Part shown: positions 8,233-17,198 of the stretch, piece after piece | How positions within the stretch are numbered: the first letter of the stretch is position 1 | Layout: each line of letters opens with the position of its first letter | Source: Sedimentisphaerales bacterium | GTDB taxonomy: Bacteria; Planctomycetota; Phycisphaerae; Sedimentisphaerales; SM23-30 | DNA: 39,796 nucleotides | Assembly (NCBI GenBank): GCA_016934515.1 | Contig: JAFGSR010000142.1 | Span: 1 to 39,796, forward strand | Direction: 5' to 3' | Position numbers and translations under genes: made by a program | The notes under the pieces: model-generated | Told to the model about the DNA's origin: nothing | Databases searched by the model: none | Seen by the model: the letters and a program-made list of their open reading frames with translations, nothing else

Positions 8233-9942
8233 ATGTCTAGGAAAAGAAAGAAGTTAGGTGATATTCTGGTCGCCTGGGGCATCTTGGACTCTAAGAGCCT
8301 TGATAATGCCGTCTTAACCGCGGCAAATTCCAACCGACGCCTGGGAGAAACACTGATTGAATTAGGTCTGGCCAAGGAAGAGCAGATTACCAAAGCCATG
8401 GCCACTCAATTCGACCTGGAATATGTCGATCTCGATCAACATGTCCTGGATCGTGCTGCCCTGGATTTGATGCCCGAAGAGCTTATTCGCCGCCATATGG
8501 TCCTGCCTATGGGCAAGGAAAACGGGCGACTCAAGATCATCATTCACGATCCACTCGACCTCGATACCATGGACCTGCTGCGTTTTCGGCTTAATACCGA
8601 GTTGGAATGTGCCCTGGCTTCCAAAAGCAAAATTAAACGCTATATAGACACTTTCATGGATTCGGTTCATTCCTCCCTCGATGCCACCGTTGACGAACTG
8701 CACAAGACCATCGACGCATCTATTGACGCTTCTATCGATCTGGACGCCATTTCCGAGAAAGATATGGGAGATGACTCAGCTCCTATCATCAAGCTCATCG
8801 ACAAAATCATTGGTGAAGCAGTCAAGCTGCGTGCTTCTGATATTCATATCGAACCTATGGCTGATCGCGTTCGCGTGCGTTATCGAATTGACGGTTCTTG
8901 TGTCGAACGCGATAACATTCCCAAGCGTCTCCAGCCGGTGGTTATGACCCGTATGAAGATTATCTCCGGCATGGATATCGCCGAGCGTCGTCTGCCTCAG
9001 GATGGCAGAATTAAGCAGAACTTTGGCGGCCAGGATATTGATTTCCGTGTCAGTGCTCTGCCGGGGTATCACGGCGAAAGCATCGTTTTGCGTATTTTGC
9101 GTCCTGAATCTGTTCGTGTGGGTATTCAGGCATTGGGATTTGCCGAAGAAGATTACGAACGCTTTTTGAAAATCATCAAGCGGCCCAATGGTATTTTTCT
9201 GGTAACCGGTCCGACCGGTTCCGGCAAAACTACCACGCTTTATGCCGCCCTGCAGGAACTTAACAGGCCCGATAAAAAAATCATCACTGCAGAAGATCCG
9301 GTTGAGTATAACTTCACCGGTATGAACCAGTGTCAGGTTAGAGCGGATATCGGACTTACATTTTCGATTATTCTTAGGTCCATGCTTCGTCAGGCACCGA
9401 ACATTATTCTGGTTGGAGAAATTCGTGATTTAGAAGTTGCCGAGATCGCTATTCAGGCTGCACTTACAGGACACCTGGTGTTTAGTACACTTCACACCAA
9501 TGATGCGCCGAGCGCCATAACTCGTTTAATTGACATGGGTGTGAAGCCGTTTTTGGTTGCCAGTGCTGTGCAGGCAATCATGGCTCAGCGTCTGGTCAGG
9601 AATATTTGTAAGGAATGCCGGGAAGAGGTTCTCGAACCGGATCAAAAGTTGCTTTCTTTGCTGGATTTGAATATTCAGGATTTGGGTGAGAAAAAGATGT
9701 ATTACGGCAAGGGTTGTTCGAGATGTAATAATACTGGTTGCCGAGGAAGAATTGGAATATTTGAAATGATGTTGATGAATTCTGAAATCCGGGATTTGGC
9801 ATTTCAGCGTGCTCCGACCAATAAAATTCGCAAAGCCGCCATTGCCAACGGGATGCGTACGCTGATGGAAGACGGCAAATACAAGATTTTTGAAGGCATT
9901 ACCACCCTGGAAGAGGTTGCCAAGGTAGCCCAGGTGGAGTAA
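8233..9942 (+). CDS. GspE/PilB-type assembly ATPase, first copy
   Basis: A 569-residue cytoplasmic ATPase that powers pilus or pseudopilus assembly. It has an N-terminal MshEN/GspE-N-like domain (about 1-150: LGDILVAWGILDSKSLDNAV, LGETLIELGLAKEEQI), the linker ASDIHIEPMADRVRVRYRIDG, Walker A GPTGSGKTTT from Gly326 with Lys332, an Asp box (AEDPVEYNFTGMNQCQV), Walker B ILVGEIRDLEVAEIAIQAALTGHLVFSTLHTND, and a zinc site with Cys459/Cys462 and Cys495/Cys498. All ATPase motifs look intact. Length and zinc site fit PilB/GspE. It is the first gene of the cluster, followed by PilT after 133 bp. A second paralogue lies two genes on, so either could serve the pseudopilus or the pilus. The start codon has only a G-rich stretch upstream. 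Confidence 0.93.
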   Translation: MSRKRKKLGDILVAWGILDSKSLDNAVLTAANSNRRLGETLIELGLAKEEQITKAMATQFDLEYVDLDQHVLDRAALDLMPEELIRRHMVLPMGKENGRLKIIIHDPLDLDTMDLLRFRLNTELECALASKSKIKRYIDTFMDSVHSSLDATVDELHKTIDASIDASIDLDAISEKDMGDDSAPIIKLIDKIIGEAVKLRASDIHIEPMADRVRVRYRIDGSCVERDNIPKRLQPVVMTRMKIISGMDIAERRLPQDGRIKQNFGGQDIDFRVSALPGYHGESIVLRILRPESVRVGIQALGFAEEDYERFLKIIKRPNGIFLVTGPTGSGKTTTLYAALQELNRPDKKIITAEDPVEYNFTGMNQCQVRADIGLTFSIILRSMLRQAPNIILVGEIRDLEVAEIAIQAALTGHLVFSTLHTNDAPSAITRLIDMGVKPFLVASAVQAIMAQRLVRNICKECREEVLEPDQKLLSLLDLNIQDLGEKKMYYGKGCSRCNNTGCRGRIGIFEMMLMNSEIRDLAFQRAPTNKIRKAAIANGMRTLMEDGKYKIFEGITTLEEVAKVAQVE

Positions 9943-10075
9943 TTAAGTTGGCATTGCCAAATGGAATATTGAGGAATTTTAACAATTGGCTTGCTGGAAT
10001 ATGTTTATAAGTGCTTCATTTGCAAGTAATTAGTATATTTTATGAGAAATAATCAACTTATGTGTAGGAGTTGAG

Positions 10076-11197
10076 ATGGCTACGATTCACATAGACAGGG
10101 TTTTGGAGACCTGTGTCCGACAAAATGCTTCTGATATTCATCTGGTGGTAGGTCGCCCACCGGTTTTGCGAATGAGTGGTGGATTACGCAGTCTGGATAC
10201 AAAAGTGCTTGATGCAGACGATACAGTAGCATTGATGAAAAGTATTACCCCGGAACGCAACCAGCAGGAATTACAGGAGGAGGGTACGACTGACTACGGT
10301 TTTGCGTTTGGTGATATGGCTCGTTTTCGTGTAGCAGTTTTTCGCCAGAGGGGTGATTTAAGCTTGGTTTTGAGGTTGATTCCGAACGAGTTATTGACTT
10401 TTGAACAGATCGGCTTGCCCAAACAAATTGCAGCTTTATGCCGTCGTCCACAGGGATTGTTTCTGGTTACTGGGCCTACCGGATCTGGCAAGACAACCAC
10501 TCTGGCGACCATGATCGACTATATTAACGAAAATCTGGAGCGGCATGTAGTAACGGTGGAAGATCCGATTGAATATTACCACCGGCACAAGAAATCGATT
10601 ATTAATCAGCGTGCAGTTGGTGTGGATGTGCCGAGTTTTTCAGAGGCATTGCGTCGAGTATTGCGTCAGGACCCGGATGTCATTCTGGTGGGTGAATTGC
10701 GTGACCTGGAGACGATGGAATCGGCTATTCGAGCCGCGGAAACCGGTCACCTGGTGTTCAGCACGGTGCACACCACCGGTGCCCAGGGTACAGTAACCAG
10801 GGTTATTGACCAGTTCCCGCCGAACCAGCAGAACCAGATCAGGGTGCAGATAGCGTCCAATTTGGTGGCGGTTTTGAGTCAGCAGCTATGTCGCAAGGTG
10901 GGCGGTAAAGGGCGTGTGGCGGCCTATGAGTTCATGATCAATACCCCGGCTATATCCAACCTGATTCGTGAAAACAAGACGTTTAGAATTAATTCGTCGA
11001 TCCAGACAGGTAGGAAATACGGTATGCAGTTGCTGGACGATCATTTGTGGGAGCTTTACACAAAAAAAATTATCGATCTAGAGACGATGTTAGACAAGTG
11101 CAAGAATCCGGGTGAACTGGACGAAAAAGCCAAGGCGTTGAAGGGTGCGAGTTTGTCAATGAAGAAAAGTAAGGTAGAGGTGGAAGATACTACATAG
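10076..11197 (+). CDS. pilT: PilT, twitching motility retraction ATPase
   Basis: A 373-residue hexameric ATPase that depolymerises type IV pili. It begins with ASDIHLVVGRPPVLRMSGGL and has Walker A GPTGSGKTTT (Gly133-Thr140, Lys139), VVTVEDPIEYYHRHKKSIINQR, Walker B VILVGELRDLETMESAIRAAETGHLVFSTVHTTGA, and the PilT-type stretch RVIDQFPPNQQNQIRVQIASNLVAVLSQQL. It lacks the zinc-binding cysteines of the two flanking assembly ATPases and the N-terminal MshEN region, which separates it from them. AGGAG lies six bases before the ATG. Its presence argues that the system makes a retractable filament rather than a pure type II secretion pseudopilus. Length is slightly above the usual 345-360 because of a charged, Lys-rich tail. 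Confidence 0.94.
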   Translation: MATIHIDRVLETCVRQNASDIHLVVGRPPVLRMSGGLRSLDTKVLDADDTVALMKSITPERNQQELQEEGTTDYGFAFGDMARFRVAVFRQRGDLSLVLRLIPNELLTFEQIGLPKQIAALCRRPQGLFLVTGPTGSGKTTTLATMIDYINENLERHVVTVEDPIEYYHRHKKSIINQRAVGVDVPSFSEALRRVLRQDPDVILVGELRDLETMESAIRAAETGHLVFSTVHTTGAQGTVTRVIDQFPPNQQNQIRVQIASNLVAVLSQQLCRKVGGKGRVAAYEFMINTPAISNLIRENKTFRINSSIQTGRKYGMQLLDDHLWELYTKKIIDLETMLDKCKNPGELDEKAKALKGASLSMKKSKVEVEDTT

Positions 11198-11300
11198 CGT
11201 TGAGCAGATGCTTACCGGGTCCGAGTGAGAGTGTTTATGCATTGCGGAAATGGTAGATAAGAGACGACTGGAGCTGAAATTAAACAAGGAGGTGGGTAAG

Positions 11301-11360
11301 GTGGTCGCGGGGACGGGTGAGCGGTATAATCAAGGTAGAGAAGGACAGGCTGGAGAGTAA
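11301..11360 (+). CDS. Possible 19-residue leader ORF before the second ATPase
   Basis: A GTG-started ORF reading MVAGTGERYNQGREGQAGE then TAA. Its only support is a near-perfect Shine-Dalgarno, AAGGAGGT at 11286-11293, seven bases before the GTG, and its stop lying three bases before the ATG of the second ATPase gene. It could couple translation of that gene, or the strong site could simply help load ribosomes. Homology is not expected at this length. Confidence 0.35.
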   Translation: MVAGTGERYNQGREGQAGE

Positions 11361-11363
11361 AAA

Positions 11364-13112
11364 ATGGCTAAAATGCCACCTGTAACACAATTAAAGGGTC
11401 GCCCATTGGGTAGGGTGCTTATCAAGATGGGTAAGCTGACCCGTGAAAAGGTGCATAAAGCACTAAGTGTTCAGAAGGAATCGCCCAGTGCGGTGCCGAT
11501 TGGCCAGATACTGATTAATCTGGGTTACATAACTGAAACAGATTTAAATCTGGCGTTGGCGTTTCAGTTGGGGATGGAATACATAAATGTAGATGACTTA
11601 GACATAGGTGAAAAAGTCATTAGCCAGATAACCGCGCAGATGGCGTTGACGTATCGGGTGTTGCCGGTTGATTATAAGCAGGAAGATCACACGTTGACAA
11701 TTGCGGTGGATTCGGCAGACAATTTTCGAGCGACGGACGATCTGCGGACGCTGTTGGGTTTCAATGTCAAGGCGATGATTACGGACAAGGAGAGCCTGGA
11801 GCGGGCATTAGGGCGTTATTACAACACGGAAAACGAAAGCATTAACGATCTTATCGGTGAACTGGCGGATGATGATTTTCTGGAAGAATTCAAGGATCGC
11901 GGCGAGAGTATAGATCTGACGGAATTGCGGGAGTTGGCGGATTCGAATCCGGTCAAGAAGCTGTTGAATTTAGTGTTGTTGCAGGCGATTCGAGATAAGG
12001 CATCGGATATTCATTTTGAGCCGTTTGAAGATGAGTTCAAGATGCGTTATCGAATTGACGGTGTGCTCTACGAGATGGTTCCGCCGCCGCGGCATATTTC
12101 GGTGGCGATAGCGTCGCGTATCAAGGTTATGGCGAATCTGGATATTGCCGAGCGGCGGATGCCCCAGGATGGCAGGATACCGCTGATGGTTCAGGGTCAG
12201 CAGGTGGATTTGCGTGTGTCGGTGCTGCCGACGCTGTTTGGCGAAAGCGTGGTGTTGCGTGTTCTGGACCGTTCGCAGGTGCAGTTGGATGTGGAGCGGC
12301 TGGGGATGAGAAATGAGGAAATTGAGACGTTTCGCCGGTTGATTCAGAAACCGAACGGGATTGTGATTGTAACCGGACCAACCGGCTCTGGTAAGACGAC
12401 TACATTATATTCGGCTTTGACAGAGTTGAATACTATCGACCGCAAGATTATCACCACGGAAGACCCGGTGGAGTATGACATTGACGGGGTGATTCAGTGT
12501 CAGATCAGGGCGGATATTGGTTTGACGTTTGCGAAATGTTTGCGGAGTATTTTGCGTCAGGACCCGGATATTGTGCTGGTGGGTGAGATTCGTGACATAG
12601 AAACGGCGGAGATTTCGGTGCAGGCGTCTTTGACCGGTCACCTGGTGTTTTCGACGTTGCACACCAACGACGCGCCGTCGGCGATTGCCCGTTTGCTGGA
12701 TTTGGGTCTGGAGCCGTTTCTGGTTACGGCAACGCTGGAAGGAATTGTGGGTCAGCGTCTGGTGCGTAAGATTTGTGAAAACTGCAAGACGCCGTTCCAA
12801 CCGACCGAAGAGATGCTTATGGAGTTGGATTTGACGCCGGATAAGACTGCCGGTCGGGAGTTTTATTATGGTAAGGGTTGCGATTACTGTAACAATACCG
12901 GTTATAAGGGGCGAATGGGTATGTATGAGATAATGCAACTTGATGACGTGATGCGTGAAGACATTATGAAGCATGCTTCGACTAATGTTTTGCGTGATCA
13001 TGCCACACGTAAAGGGATGCGTACCTTACGTGAGTCAGGCGTTTTGGGGATTTTTGACGGATTAACAACTATTGAAGAAGTGGTCAAGGAAACGGTGATG
13101 GAGGAGCAATAA
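11364..13112 (+). CDS. PilB/GspE-type assembly ATPase, second copy
   Basis: A 582-residue paralogue of the first ATPase with the same layout: MshEN-like N-terminus (LGRVLIKMGKLTREKVHKAL, IGQILINLGYITETDLNLAL), DIHFEPFEDEFKMRYRIDG, Walker A from Gly338 with Lys344, ITTEDPVEYDIDGVIQCQ, Walker B IVLVGEIRDIETAEISVQASLTGHLVFSTLHTND, and zinc cysteines 471/474 and 506/509. GGAG lies seven bases before the ATG. It lies 67 bp upstream of the PilC/GspF gene, the usual partner, so this copy is the better candidate for the PilB/GspE of the machine. The pairs diverge clearly in sequence, which suggests an old duplication rather than a recent one. Confidence 0.93.
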   Translation: MAKMPPVTQLKGRPLGRVLIKMGKLTREKVHKALSVQKESPSAVPIGQILINLGYITETDLNLALAFQLGMEYINVDDLDIGEKVISQITAQMALTYRVLPVDYKQEDHTLTIAVDSADNFRATDDLRTLLGFNVKAMITDKESLERALGRYYNTENESINDLIGELADDDFLEEFKDRGESIDLTELRELADSNPVKKLLNLVLLQAIRDKASDIHFEPFEDEFKMRYRIDGVLYEMVPPPRHISVAIASRIKVMANLDIAERRMPQDGRIPLMVQGQQVDLRVSVLPTLFGESVVLRVLDRSQVQLDVERLGMRNEEIETFRRLIQKPNGIVIVTGPTGSGKTTTLYSALTELNTIDRKIITTEDPVEYDIDGVIQCQIRADIGLTFAKCLRSILRQDPDIVLVGEIRDIETAEISVQASLTGHLVFSTLHTNDAPSAIARLLDLGLEPFLVTATLEGIVGQRLVRKICENCKTPFQPTEEMLMELDLTPDKTAGREFYYGKGCDYCNNTGYKGRMGMYEIMQLDDVMREDIMKHASTNVLRDHATRKGMRTLRESGVLGIFDGLTTIEEVVKETVMEEQ

Positions 13113-13179
13113 CCGGTTTTTTAGTAAATCGCTCTAAATTTTGTGCAGTGCTGTAAAAATATTAATTCGGAGGTGAATT

Positions 13180-14439
13180 ATGCCTACGTTCCAATACGAA
13201 GCGATGAATGCCCAGGGGCAGGAAGTCAAGGATGAGATAGAGGCGTTAAGTGCCGAGGAAGCGATCAGTAAGATTCGCGCCCTGAATTATTTTCCGACGA
13301 AGATACGCGAAAAAGGCGGTCGTCGTCCGGGGAAAAAGGGTGAATCCGCATCCAAATCGGACGGTAGGCCCAAGAAGATTCGCGGCACGGGTGGCAAGGT
13401 CAAGATTAACAGACTGACCGAATTTACCCGTCAGTTAAGTACATTGCAGGATGCGGGGCTGCCGATTTTGCGATCGTTGCGGATTCTGGAACAGCAGCAA
13501 AAGCCGGGTACGCTCAAAGCGGTTTGTGGTGCGGTGGCCGATGATGTGGAATCGGGGGCGACGCTGTCCGAAGCGATGGCCAAGTATCCCAAATGCTTTG
13601 ATCCGTTGTACTCGAACATGGTTGCGGCCGGTGAAGCCGGTGGTGTGCTGGATGTTATCCTGAATCGTCTGGCGGAGTTTATGGAAAAGGCCCAGAACCT
13701 CAAGGCCAAGATCAAATCGGCGATGATGTATCCGGTCTCGGTGCTGACTATTGCGTTTTCGATTGTTGGGGGAATTATGTATTTTGTGGTGCCGAAGTTT
13801 GAGAAGATTTTTATGGACTTTGGTATTGATCTGCCCGGCGTGACGATGCTGTTGTTGAAAATTGGGAACTGGGTTTCGAAGCAGTATGGGTGGGCGTATT
13901 TATTGGCGTCTCCGGTGGTCATTGTACTGACAATACGATTAATAAAAATGAGCGAGACGGGGCGATATATATTGGATAGAGTTTCAATGAAATTGCCGGT
14001 TATGGGTCAGATTATCACCAAAACTTCGGTGGCGAGGTTTACGCGAACCCTGGGAACATTGATAGCGGCGGGCGTGCCGATTCTGGATGCGTTATCGATT
14101 ACGCGGGAGACCGCCGGTAATGAGGTGTTTCGTCGGGCGATTAACGGTGTGCACGACAGCATTCGTCGGGGCGAAAGTTTTGCCGAGCCCCTGCGTAAGG
14201 CCCGGGTTTGTGACAGTATTGTTTCGAACATGATTGACGTGGGTGAGGAAACCGGAGATCTGGACAAAATGATGATTCGGGTCGCGGACAACTACGACAA
14301 TGACGTGGACCGGCTGGTGGGGGCGCTGGTGTCGTTGCTGGAGCCGATTCTGGTTATTTTCCTGGGTGTGGTTTGTGGATTTATCGTCATCGCGTTGTTT
14401 ATGCCGATGGTCTCGATGATTCAGCAGTTGGCACAGTGA
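13180..14439 (+). CDS. pilC: PilC/GspF inner-membrane platform protein
   Basis: A 419-residue polytopic protein that forms the platform on which the assembly ATPase acts. It starts with MPTFQYEAMNAQGQEV, typical of the family, and has two copies of the T2SSF domain: about residues 80-205 (TEFTRQLSTLQDAGLPILRSLRILE, then the membrane segment VLTIAFSIVGGIMYFVVPKFEKIF) and about 280-410 (ARFTRTLGTLIAAGVPILDALSITRE, then LLEPILVIFLGVVCGFIVIALFMPMVSMI). A further membrane stretch lies near 230-250. A Lys/Arg-rich linker at about 45-75 separates the N-terminal part from the first domain. CGGAGGT at about seven bases upstream sets the start. Length is normal for the family. Confidence 0.94.
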   Translation: MPTFQYEAMNAQGQEVKDEIEALSAEEAISKIRALNYFPTKIREKGGRRPGKKGESASKSDGRPKKIRGTGGKVKINRLTEFTRQLSTLQDAGLPILRSLRILEQQQKPGTLKAVCGAVADDVESGATLSEAMAKYPKCFDPLYSNMVAAGEAGGVLDVILNRLAEFMEKAQNLKAKIKSAMMYPVSVLTIAFSIVGGIMYFVVPKFEKIFMDFGIDLPGVTMLLLKIGNWVSKQYGWAYLLASPVVIVLTIRLIKMSETGRYILDRVSMKLPVMGQIITKTSVARFTRTLGTLIAAGVPILDALSITRETAGNEVFRRAINGVHDSIRRGESFAEPLRKARVCDSIVSNMIDVGEETGDLDKMMIRVADNYDNDVDRLVGALVSLLEPILVIFLGVVCGFIVIALFMPMVSMIQQLAQ

Positions 14440-14463
14440 CGCTTAACTGAAAAAGGAGTCCGA

Positions 14464-14520
14464 ATGAGAAAAGAAATTTATCGGGAACCAGCCGGGAAAA
14501 GCTTTGTCCGGCGGCGCTGA
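14464..14520 (+). CDS. Possible 18-residue basic leader ORF
   Basis: An ATG-started ORF reading MRKEIYREPAGKSFVRRR then TGA. AAGGAGT at 14453-14459 lies in the right place for translation initiation. It sits between the PilC/GspF gene and the first GspG-like gene. As with the 19-residue ORF before the second ATPase, only the strong ribosome-binding site supports it. Confidence 0.33.
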   Translation: MRKEIYREPAGKSFVRRR

Positions 14521-14585
14521 GATGGATTTTGAAAAACAGGATTACGATTGCGGAAATATATACTACCTTAAAAAAAGGAGATGTT

Positions 14586-15443
14586 ATGAAAAAGAGAATG
14601 ATGAAAAAAGTTTATAGGGGCTTTACGTTGATTGAGTTGCTGACGGTAATTGCGATTATTTCGTTGTTGCTGGGTTTGGCGATACCGGCGCTCAACGAGG
14701 CCCGTTTTCATGCCCGCGAAATCGGTGATAAGGCTTCGCTGACATCGATAGCGACCGCGGTGGAAACCTTCAATAATGAATTCGGCTATTATCCGGATTC
14801 TTCGCCACGAGATGCCTTGATTTTGGCAAGTACTGTTGGTGATAATAGTGTAACCCAAGATCAGGGCGCCCATCGGTTGTTTGAGGCACTGGCGGGTTTG
14901 GATTACCTGGGTTATCAGAAAGATCACTACTATGAAGTAAGTGCCCAGGGAGAACCAATTGATCTCATGGGTTTAACCAGACGTTATGGACCATATTTGA
15001 AGCTGGAGAGCTTGAAGATAGAAACTATGCAGCAGTGCCATCCGAATAGTGACACTTTTGCAATAGCTGATAACGATAATCCGGTATTTGTCAGTACCAT
15101 CGATGCCGGTCTTCCCCGGGCAATTCTGTACTATCGAGCCAAGAGAGGCAGTCACAGTATTAGCACCATATACAACTATAATGATAATGCAATGATTACC
15201 GCTGATACTGAAAATAGCGGAACACCAATACATCCAGAATTTGACCAGATTGGTGTTACCAATGAATTCGAGTTGTTTATCTGGAATCCAAAAACCGGTC
15301 TTGATCCATCTGCCCCCAACAATCCTCCAAATATTAGCATTCCAAACGCTCGGCCTTATAACAAGGATTCGTTCTTGTTGATTAACGCCGGCCGGGACGG
15401 CGAATATGGTACGCAGGATGACATAACTAACTTTCCCAAATAA
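14586..15443 (+). CDS. GspG-like pseudopilin, first copy
   Basis: A 285-residue prepilin. The ATG at 14586 is chosen because AAGGAG at 14575-14580 is five bases upstream; an in-frame start at 14529 would add 19 residues with no such site. The leader MKKRMMKKVYRG is followed by the cleavage/methylation motif FTLIELLTVIAIISLLLGLAIPAL with Glu5 of the mature protein in place. The C-terminus carries NAGRDGEYGTQDDITNF, which resembles the GspG calcium-binding loop (GxDGxxGTxDDI). Length is about twice that of classical GspG because of a central insertion. It is the first of six consecutive pseudopilin genes and is followed by the second GspG-like gene after nine bases, so both are surely co-transcribed. 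Confidence 0.85.
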   Translation: MKKRMMKKVYRGFTLIELLTVIAIISLLLGLAIPALNEARFHAREIGDKASLTSIATAVETFNNEFGYYPDSSPRDALILASTVGDNSVTQDQGAHRLFEALAGLDYLGYQKDHYYEVSAQGEPIDLMGLTRRYGPYLKLESLKIETMQQCHPNSDTFAIADNDNPVFVSTIDAGLPRAILYYRAKRGSHSISTIYNYNDNAMITADTENSGTPIHPEFDQIGVTNEFELFIWNPKTGLDPSAPNNPPNISIPNARPYNKDSFLLINAGRDGEYGTQDDITNFPK

Positions 15444-15452
15444 GGTGTATTG

Positions 15453-16097
15453 ATGGGTAAGGTTTTGGGCAGGAAATTTAAGTTGGCGGCGGCGGGTTTT
15501 ACGCTGGTGGAGTTGCTGGTGGTGGTGGCTATTGTGCTGATTATTGTCAGCGGAATAGTCACGGTCGGCGGCACGGTGCGAACCCAGGCTAAAATCCGCA
15601 ATACCGAGTCCACAATTCGGCTGCTGGAGTCGGCCCTGACGGAGTACAATAATTATAAGAGTTCCTTTCCACCCGGTTGTGGGGATGAGCAATATGATTT
15701 TGTTACAATTGTGCAGGATCGAACGGGTTATTTTGGAGAAGAAGGGGATCACGCAATTGCTCCTGATACCTGGGGTACTTTTGCCGGTGTTGATCTAAAT
15801 CGACTGTTGGCGGCGCGGGCGAGTGTCGAGATATTGTACTTTTTTCTGGACCAGGTGCCGGACTGTCAGAAGTATCTATCCCGGATCGCCGAGGAATACA
15901 AGACCAACGAAGACGGCGATTCATTGAAAGTCAATGACGTGTTTGTCCCTCTGATTGAGGTTAATGACGCCTGGCAGCGGCCCATCCGCTATAAGGTTTT
16001 TTTGACCGGTGAGGATTTCCCGGAGTTGATTTCCGCGGGGCCCGACGGCCTTTTTTATACTGCGGATGATATTATTTCTACGGAAATGCAGCTTTAA
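15453..16097 (+). CDS. GspG-like pseudopilin, second copy
   Basis: A 214-residue prepilin. The ATG at 15453 is preferred over the TTG just before it, because AAGGTG at 15442-15447 overlaps the preceding stop and lies five bases upstream. The leader MGKVLGRKFKLAAAG precedes FTLVELLVVVAIVLIIVSGIVTV. The C-terminus SAGPDGLFYTADDIIST has the GspG-type calcium-loop pattern, as in the previous protein. In the middle lies a run of acidic and aromatic residues not shared with it. The two proteins may form a mixed shaft or be specialised for two filaments. Nine bases separate the genes. Confidence 0.84.
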   Translation: MGKVLGRKFKLAAAGFTLVELLVVVAIVLIIVSGIVTVGGTVRTQAKIRNTESTIRLLESALTEYNNYKSSFPPGCGDEQYDFVTIVQDRTGYFGEEGDHAIAPDTWGTFAGVDLNRLLAARASVEILYFFLDQVPDCQKYLSRIAEEYKTNEDGDSLKVNDVFVPLIEVNDAWQRPIRYKVFLTGEDFPELISAGPDGLFYTADDIISTEMQL

Positions 16098-16126
16098 ATT
16101 ATCCCGGCTTTGACGGAAACTGTACC

Positions 16127-16173
16127 GCCGCCGTCCCGGCGGCAACTACGCAACTAGCCGGCGAGACGCCGGC
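16127..16173. repeat. Two tandem GC-rich hairpins, REP-like
   Basis: Two perfect 7-bp inverted repeats with 3-base loops follow each other. The first is GCCGCCG (16127-16133) TCC CGGCGGC (16137-16143). The second is GCCGGCG (16157-16163) AGA CGCCGGC (16167-16173). No T-run follows, so a simple intrinsic terminator is unlikely. They sit in the 280-bp gap between the second GspG-like and the GspH-like gene, the longest gap inside the pilin row. They may be REP-like elements or mRNA-stabilising structures. I saw nothing else in that gap apart from an isolated TATAAT at 16332-16337. Confidence 0.6.
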
Positions 16174-16377
16174 GATACAAATGCAAATTCCTATATGTTT
16201 AATTTAAACCGATGACGGCTCAGGTGGATTGGCGGGCATGGTGATTCGGTCCAGGTTAATGCAGGGTGATTATCAGGGTGGGTTTTCAATTTATTCGTTC
16301 TGTTCAGGTGGGCGATGGTTGGACAAGGGCGTATAATCAGTTAGTGCCGAAAAGAGTATGGCTTTTAAGGATAGCAG

Positions 16378-17139
16378 ATGAAGGCAAAAATGAGACAATT
16401 TGGATTTTCGCTGGTGGAGATGCTGGTGGTAATTGCGATTATCTCTGTGATGATCGGCGTGGCGGCGCTCAATGCCGGTGACATTCTCCGGACTCAGAGG
16501 ATAAGCAGTGCCAGGAACCTCATCCGCAACTCTCTGGCTCAGGCCCAGGCTTATGCTCAGACCAACCGTAAATACGCGGGCCTGCGATTTCAGTTCGACC
16601 GGAACGGCTGGTCGGCCGGCCGACAGTATATGGTGCTGATCGAGAAAGTTCCCGAGAGTGTAACAGCGTACGAATTTAATCCGATACCAAATTCAAAGCC
16701 TTTAGCGCTACCGAAGAATATTGGAGTGATAACTCTGCCTCTTGATCTGCAGTTGTTGACAGAGGATCAATGGCTGGATGATGATCCTACACTCGACGGT
16801 TCTGATGTTCTGGCTGGATCGACAACCTTCTCCATCATTTTTTCCCCGACGGGGCAGTTAGTGGTCAAGGACGTAAACTTAAAGGAACGGTTTGTAAATG
16901 ATCCGGTAGTCAATACACTGGCTGATGTTAATTTGGGAGTTAGCCTGCTTTATCGTGATACTTGGGCTGGGGCAGGGGAAGCAGATTGGTGTGTTAAAGA
17001 GCCCAGCGCATTGGATTTGTTTATTTGCGAGACATCGCAGCTAAGGGATACAAATCCGGATTTGCGCTACACGAATTACGTGGCGGATCTGGAGCCGATA
17101 CTGATCAATGTTTATACCGGGACATTTATCGAAGATTAA
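16378..17139 (+). CDS. GspH-like minor pseudopilin
   Basis: A 253-residue prepilin with leader MKAKMRQFG and the motif FSLVEMLVVIAIISVMIGVAAL. The following stretch RISSARNLIRNSLAQAQAYAQTNRKYAGLRFQFDR matches the GspH/FimT pattern, in which a helix with Arg/Ala/Gln is followed by a beta-rich globular domain. AAGGA about six bases upstream supports the start. GspH normally joins the I-J-K tip complex to the GspG shaft, and the gene order here (G, G, H, I, J, K) fits that job. C-terminal half is unique to this lineage as far as I can tell. The call rests on motif and order. Confidence 0.82.
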   Translation: MKAKMRQFGFSLVEMLVVIAIISVMIGVAALNAGDILRTQRISSARNLIRNSLAQAQAYAQTNRKYAGLRFQFDRNGWSAGRQYMVLIEKVPESVTAYEFNPIPNSKPLALPKNIGVITLPLDLQLLTEDQWLDDDPTLDGSDVLAGSTTFSIIFSPTGQLVVKDVNLKERFVNDPVVNTLADVNLGVSLLYRDTWAGAGEADWCVKEPSALDLFICETSQLRDTNPDLRYTNYVADLEPILINVYTGTFIED

Positions 17140-17198
17140 TCTGTTATAAAACGGCTGATCTATGAGAGACGGTAGGAAGTTTATGGGGGGCTGAGAAG

